A DNA stretch of 17,440 nt, taken from Cardiobacterium sp963553325 (GTDB lineage: Bacteria > Pseudomonadota > Gammaproteobacteria > Cardiobacteriales > Cardiobacteriaceae). The notes below the pieces were generated by a model. That model was not told where the DNA came from, did no database searches, and worked only from the letters and a program-made list of their open reading frames with translations. The stretch spans positions 1-17,440 of the forward strand of contig CAUVOF010000044.1 in NCBI GenBank assembly GCA_963553325.1, written 5' to 3'. Below, piece after piece: positions 14,552 to 17,440 of this stretch (its first letter is position 1; every line of letters starts with the position of its first letter). A program made the position numbers and the translations under genes.

Positions 14552-15016
14552 ATGAAAGCCAAAACCCACCACTACCACACCCGTACCGAATGGACGGGCA
14601 ACCTCGGCGCAGGCACAGCGCACTACACCGCCTACAGCCGCAACCACACCCACCGCGCCCCCGGCAAAGCGGACATCCCCGGCTCCGCCGACCCCGCCTA
14701 CCGTGGCGACCCCGCCCGCTGGAACCCCGAAGAACTGCTGCTCGCCGCCGCCTCCGCCTGCCACAAACTCTGGTACCTGCACCACTGCGCCGACCACGGC
14801 ATCACCGTCCTCGCCTACACAGACGACGCCGAAGCCGACATGAACGAAGCCGCAGGCCGCATGACCGCCATCCGCCTCAAACCGCGCGTTACCATCAGCG
14901 CCGCTTCCGACCCGGCACTTGCCCTCGCCCTGCACCACGACGCCCACCGCGATTGCTACATCGCCAACACATTGAACTGCCCCGTCACCATCGACGCCCA
15001 TATCGAACAGGCATGA
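14552..15016 (+). CDS. OsmC family protein
   Basis: A 154-residue OsmC/Ohr-superfamily protein, probably a thiol-dependent peroxide-detoxifying enzyme of the cytoplasm. The N-terminal strand has HTRTEWTGNLGAGT, followed by RWNPEELLLAAASACHKLWYLHHCA, with the first redox Cys at 70. The second motif, HRDCYIANTLNCPV, carries Cys135, with an extra Cys143. The NPEELLLAAASAC and AHxxC(F/Y)IANxxNxPV patterns define the family; within it the protein is closer to the general OsmC-like group than to Ohr. It lies 166 bp after ccmG, beyond a repeat, and may or may not share the ccm transcript. A strong terminator follows. Substrate is unknown. Confidence 0.9.
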   Translation: MKAKTHHYHTRTEWTGNLGAGTAHYTAYSRNHTHRAPGKADIPGSADPAYRGDPARWNPEELLLAAASACHKLWYLHHCADHGITVLAYTDDAEADMNEAAGRMTAIRLKPRVTISAASDPALALALHHDAHRDCYIANTLNCPVTIDAHIEQA

Positions 15017-15051
15017 CCCGTCGCTTCTTTGCCCTCGCCCTGTCTAAAAAC

Positions 15052-15080
15052 AAAAATCCCGGTGCAAACCGGGATTTTTT
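15052..15080. terminator. Bidirectional rho-independent terminator
   Basis: A perfect 12-bp stem AAAAATCCCGGT/ACCGGGATTTTT (15052-15063 and 15068-15079) with a GCAA tetraloop and T-run. It lies 35 bp after the OsmC gene and 16 bp beyond the stop of the convergent lipoprotein gene, and so ends both transcripts. Confidence 0.93.
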
Positions 15081-15095
15081 GCGGAAAACCGCTGC

Positions 15096-15920
15096 TTATT
15101 GGCTGATTGCGCCGCGTGTACCGTGAAGGCTCAACTCGTGGTCATCATCAATATCGGCATAACCGACGATTTCCTCAGCATTCGGCCCGGCAAGGGCGAG
15201 TGCGTAAGTGCCGCGGTTATTGCTGCCGTCCAGGGTGCGGCTGCCTTTGACGCCGAACGTTGCCATGGTGCCGAACTCACTCTCTTCCCCGCTGTAGTGC
15301 TTGATTGGCGCTTCGTTCAAGGTCATGCGACCCAGGCCGCGTGAAGCGCTGATTTCACCGGAGCCACGGCGGCGACCGAAGTCGATGGTGTAGCGCAGGG
15401 TGGCATCATGCGCCGGATCTGTATCAAAGGCGCGGCCACTGTAAGTCGCCTTGCCCGCGTTGGGCAGGGTTTTGGTCGGCTCCAAATAAGGAAGACCGGC
15501 CGCATCGACTTCCAGGCTTCTGACCAAGTTACCCGTGCCACCAATAGCAAAGACGCCGGAATAAAAGCCTTGATAGGAGCGGACGTTCACGTTTTCCTTG
15601 GTGCTGCCCCCTTTTTTGTGGTCAAAGCTCATTTGTGCCGGAAACTCGGCAAAGCCTTTTGGCACAGAGGCGGTATTGACGGTTGTCCCTTTACCGAAGC
15701 GACTATTGACGAAGGTGCTGCCGTTGCGGCTCAGGGTGTAGCCGTTGTAGTCGTTCCAGGCATCGTCGCCATCAGGCTCGACCGGATCGTCTGGCATGAA
15801 ATAGGTTTTGCCAGCGGTATTGTTGTTGGGCTTGTCTGCCGGGGCGTTATCGTCGCCACCACCGCCGCAGGCGGTGAGTAGGGAAAGGGTGGCGATAGCG
15901 GTCAGGATGTGTTGTTTCAT
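15096..15920 (-). CDS. Factor H binding protein-like surface lipoprotein
   Basis: A 274-residue lipoprotein precursor. The signal peptide MKQHILTAIATLSLLTAC ends in lipobox LLTAC (Cys18), followed by a GGGGDD linker like the glycine stretch of fHbp. The N-terminal domain includes NVRSYQGFYSGVFAI near 112-126. The C-terminal barrel has LPNAGKATYSGRAF (152-165), LRYTIDFGRRRGSGEI (175-190) and GTYALALAGPNAEEIVGY (237-254). From memory these align with the meningococcal fHbp segments LPEGGRATYRGTAF, LTYTIDFAAKQGNGKI and GSYSLGIFGGKAQEVAGS, in the same order and spacing; meningococcal fHbp is also 274 residues. Such proteins are exposed on the surface by Slam; whether this one binds complement factor H is unknown. 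GGGAGATACC precedes the ATG. It is convergent with osmC. Confidence 0.82.
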   Translation of the reverse strand: MKQHILTAIATLSLLTACGGGGDDNAPADKPNNNTAGKTYFMPDDPVEPDGDDAWNDYNGYTLSRNGSTFVNSRFGKGTTVNTASVPKGFAEFPAQMSFDHKKGGSTKENVNVRSYQGFYSGVFAIGGTGNLVRSLEVDAAGLPYLEPTKTLPNAGKATYSGRAFDTDPAHDATLRYTIDFGRRRGSGEISASRGLGRMTLNEAPIKHYSGEESEFGTMATFGVKGSRTLDGSNNRGTYALALAGPNAEEIVGYADIDDDHELSLHGTRGAISQ

Positions 15921-15964
15921 GGGTATCTCCCGATGTTGTGTGTTTGTGCCACGCTGGCGCGCGG

Positions 15965-16015
15965 CGCGGGCAGTGTAGGCGATTTTGGCGCCTGAAAAAA
16001 CCGCACTGCCCCGCG
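15965..16015 (-). promoter_or_regulatory. Dyad with candidate promoter upstream of the fHbp-like gene
   Basis: CGCGGGCAGTG (15965-15975) and CACTGCCCCGCG (16004-16015) are inverted with one bulged base, and enclose a smaller inverted repeat AGGCG/CGCCT (15977-15981 and 15989-15993). On the minus strand TACACT (15972-15977) is a possible -10 box; the -35 position is a T-run with no good consensus. The dyad would make a fitting operator. Confidence 0.3.
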
Positions 16016-16033
16016 TTCTGTCGTCTTTTTAAT

Positions 16034-16102
16034 GGTTTGCTGTCAGCAGCCTAACCTGCAAACCGTGCGTTTACATACGCGGTAGCGGGGTTCGTGTATG
16101 TA
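16034..16102. repeat. Two inverted repeats downstream of hrpA
   Basis: GGTTTGC/GCAAACC (16034-16040 and 16058-16064) and TACATAC/GTATGTA (16072-16078 and 16096-16102) form two 7-bp stems in the gap between the hrpA stop and the fHbp-like gene. Neither is followed by a T-run on the minus strand, so neither is a typical intrinsic terminator for hrpA. Confidence 0.45.
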
Positions 16103-16109
16103 TATCGCC

Positions 16110-17440
16110 CTAACGTAATTTATCCGCCGCTTCTTGCAGGCGTTTTGGCGAGGCTTTGAGCGGGCTGCCCAGTTCTTGTGCGTAGGTCTGGATGCGCCAG
16201 GCTTCTGTCAGCCGCCAGTAGTCCAGCAGCGCCGCGCGGGTGCTGGCGGGGGTGCCGCGTGGCGGGGGTTGCGTCGCGCGCGTCATGCCGTGTTTGGCAA
16301 GCGTTTGTTGCAGGGTCGCTTCCCACGGCGCGAGGTCTTGTTGGCGTTGCAGGTCTTTTAGCGGGTCGAGGCGCGCTTTTTCGATGCGTTTCAGCGTAGC
16401 GGCGAGGGCGCGGTCGATGAGGTCGAGGTCGCGGCTGTCGCTGTCGCGGATAAATTCGGGGTAGATGAGGCGCTCCAGGTGCGCGGCGATGTCGGCTTTG
16501 ATGGCGGGCTGTTTGAGGTTTTGCAGTTGTTGTTTGGCGTCGCTGTAGGCGGCGAGGATGCGCGTCAGTTTGGCGGCAAGCTCGCTGGCGGCGGGGATGA
16601 GGTCGCGCTCGCCGCGGGTGAGTGCCGCTTCCCAGGCGGCGCGTGTGCGCGGGATGCCGTCTTGTAGGCAGACGTGCTCAAGCAGGCGGGCGATGATGTC
16701 GTCGGCAAGGGTGCTGTCGCTGCCGATTTTGCGGTAGTGCAGCGCCATTTGCGTGTAGCCGGGCAGGTTTTTGCGCAGGTATTTGATTTTGGCTTGCAGT
16801 TTGTCGGCGAGCAGGGCGTGCGTGGCGGCGTGATGCGCGGCTGCCGCGCGTTCGGGGTCGTCGTGCAGGCGCAGGCGGATTTGGCCGTCTTCCAGGGTCA
16901 GCGCCGGGTAGCCGGTGATGCCGTTCGTCAGGGTTTCTTGTGCGGGCAGTTCGTCCCAGTGCCAGTCGGTGACGGGGGCGTCGTCGGCGTGGCGGCTTTG
17001 GCTGCGGCGGCGGAATTGGGCGGCGGCGCTGTCGCTGTACTGCGCCTGCAAAGCGGCGAGGTCGCGGCTCTCTGCTATCGGCTGGTTTTTCGCGTCCAGC
17101 AGGCGGTAGTTCATGCGGTGGTGGTCGTCGATTTTCGTCTCGTCGAAGGCGTCTTCGGGGATGTCGGTGCCTTTGATGGCGTACACAGCGGCACGGATGG
17201 CGGTGTGCAGCGGGGTGTCGTCGCCCGCGATGCGTTCGCTTACCGCTTGCGCGAAGGCGGGAATGGGGACGAGTTGGCGCCGCCATACTTTTGGCAGGGC
17301 GCGCAGCAGCGCTTCGATTTTCGCCGGCAGCATTGCTGGCACGAGGCGCTCGAAGGCGCGCGCGTCCAGCGCATTCAGCGCCGGGAGCGGGATGTTGACG
17401 GTGATGCCGTCCGCCGCGCCGCCGGGGTCGAAGTGGTATT
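16110..17440 (-). CDS. hrpA: ATP-dependent RNA helicase HrpA, C-terminal part
   Basis: The reading frame is open from the right edge to the TAG at 16110, about 443 codons of what is normally a 1,300-residue DEAH-box helicase. All of the visible part is the C-terminal DUF3418 region. It begins YHFDPGGAADGITVNIPLPA, matching the HrpA segment FHYDPxxxxDGITVRIPLP, and continues with DWHWDELPAQE-like, YPALTLEDGQIRLRLHDDPE, IKYLRKNLPGYTQMALHYRKIG and YPEFIRDSDSRDLDLIDRAL-type stretches, ending AQELGSPLKASPKRLQEAADKL. HrpA resolves stalled or collided ribosomes on mRNA. Helicase motifs lie outside the window. An apparent GTG start at 17342 is internal, because family sequence continues upstream of it. 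Confidence 0.93.
   Translation of the reverse strand, partial: YHFDPGGAADGITVNIPLPALNALDARAFERLVPAMLPAKIEALLRALPKVWRRQLVPIPAFAQAVSERIAGDDTPLHTAIRAAVYAIKGTDIPEDAFDETKIDDHHRMNYRLLDAKNQPIAESRDLAALQAQYSDSAAAQFRRRSQSRHADDAPVTDWHWDELPAQETLTNGITGYPALTLEDGQIRLRLHDDPERAAAAHHAATHALLADKLQAKIKYLRKNLPGYTQMALHYRKIGSDSTLADDIIARLLEHVCLQDGIPRTRAAWEAALTRGERDLIPAASELAAKLTRILAAYSDAKQQLQNLKQPAIKADIAAHLERLIYPEFIRDSDSRDLDLIDRALAATLKRIEKARLDPLKDLQRQQDLAPWEATLQQTLAKHGMTRATQPPPRGTPASTRAALLDYWRLTEAWRIQTYAQELGSPLKASPKRLQEAADKLR

Overview
The window looks like chromosome from a fairly GC-rich gammaproteobacterium. The housekeeping genes (rlmE/yhbY divergent pair, miaB-phoH-ybeY, ccm cluster, hrpA with its DUF3418 tail) are all of gammaproteobacterial type. 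Two surface lipoproteins of the Neisseria fHbp/TbpB kind and many short GC-rich dispersed repeats suggest a host-associated mucosal organism, plausibly a member of the Cardiobacteriaceae. That assignment is an inference from gene content, not from a search.

Layout. Positions 1-412: the first 13 codons of rlmE run leftward off the edge, yhbY runs rightward, and a hairpin terminator follows. Positions 431-1606 (minus): a surface lipoprotein with a TbpB-like C-terminal barrel and a calcium-loop-like motif. Positions 1730-5460 (minus): a tight operon miaB-phoH-ybeY-yedI (DUF808). Positions 5551-9626 (minus): a catabolic operon arcB-arcC-YfcC-type transporter-Lrp-family regulator, without arcA. 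Positions 9627-10137: a 511-bp divergent control region with several inverted repeats and a foldable repeat element of about 130 bp. Positions 10138-14385 (plus): cytochrome c maturation genes ccmC, ccmD, ccmE, ccmF and ccmG, with GC-rich repeats inserted between ccmE/ccmF and ccmF/ccmG. Positions 14552-15016 (plus): an OsmC-family protein, then a strong hairpin terminator. Positions 15096-15920 (minus): a second surface lipoprotein that closely resembles meningococcal factor H binding protein. Positions 16110-17440 (minus): the 3' part of hrpA, running off the right edge.

How the genes work together. The arc genes would turn citrulline and phosphate into ornithine, carbamate and ATP, with transport by the YfcC-type carrier and control by the Lrp-type regulator; the arginine deiminase that normally feeds this pathway is not here. 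The ccm genes handle heme delivery (C, D, E), heme ligation (F) and apocytochrome reduction (G), but the heme-chaperone release ATPase (A, B) and CcmH are not in the window. The two lipoproteins start with an almost identical Shine-Dalgarno/start context and both look like Slam-exported surface proteins, although no slam gene is present.

The most interesting items are the fHbp-like lipoprotein, the family of palindromic and GC-rich repeats that breaks up the ccm cluster, and the arc operon that lacks arcA but carries its own Lrp-type regulator.
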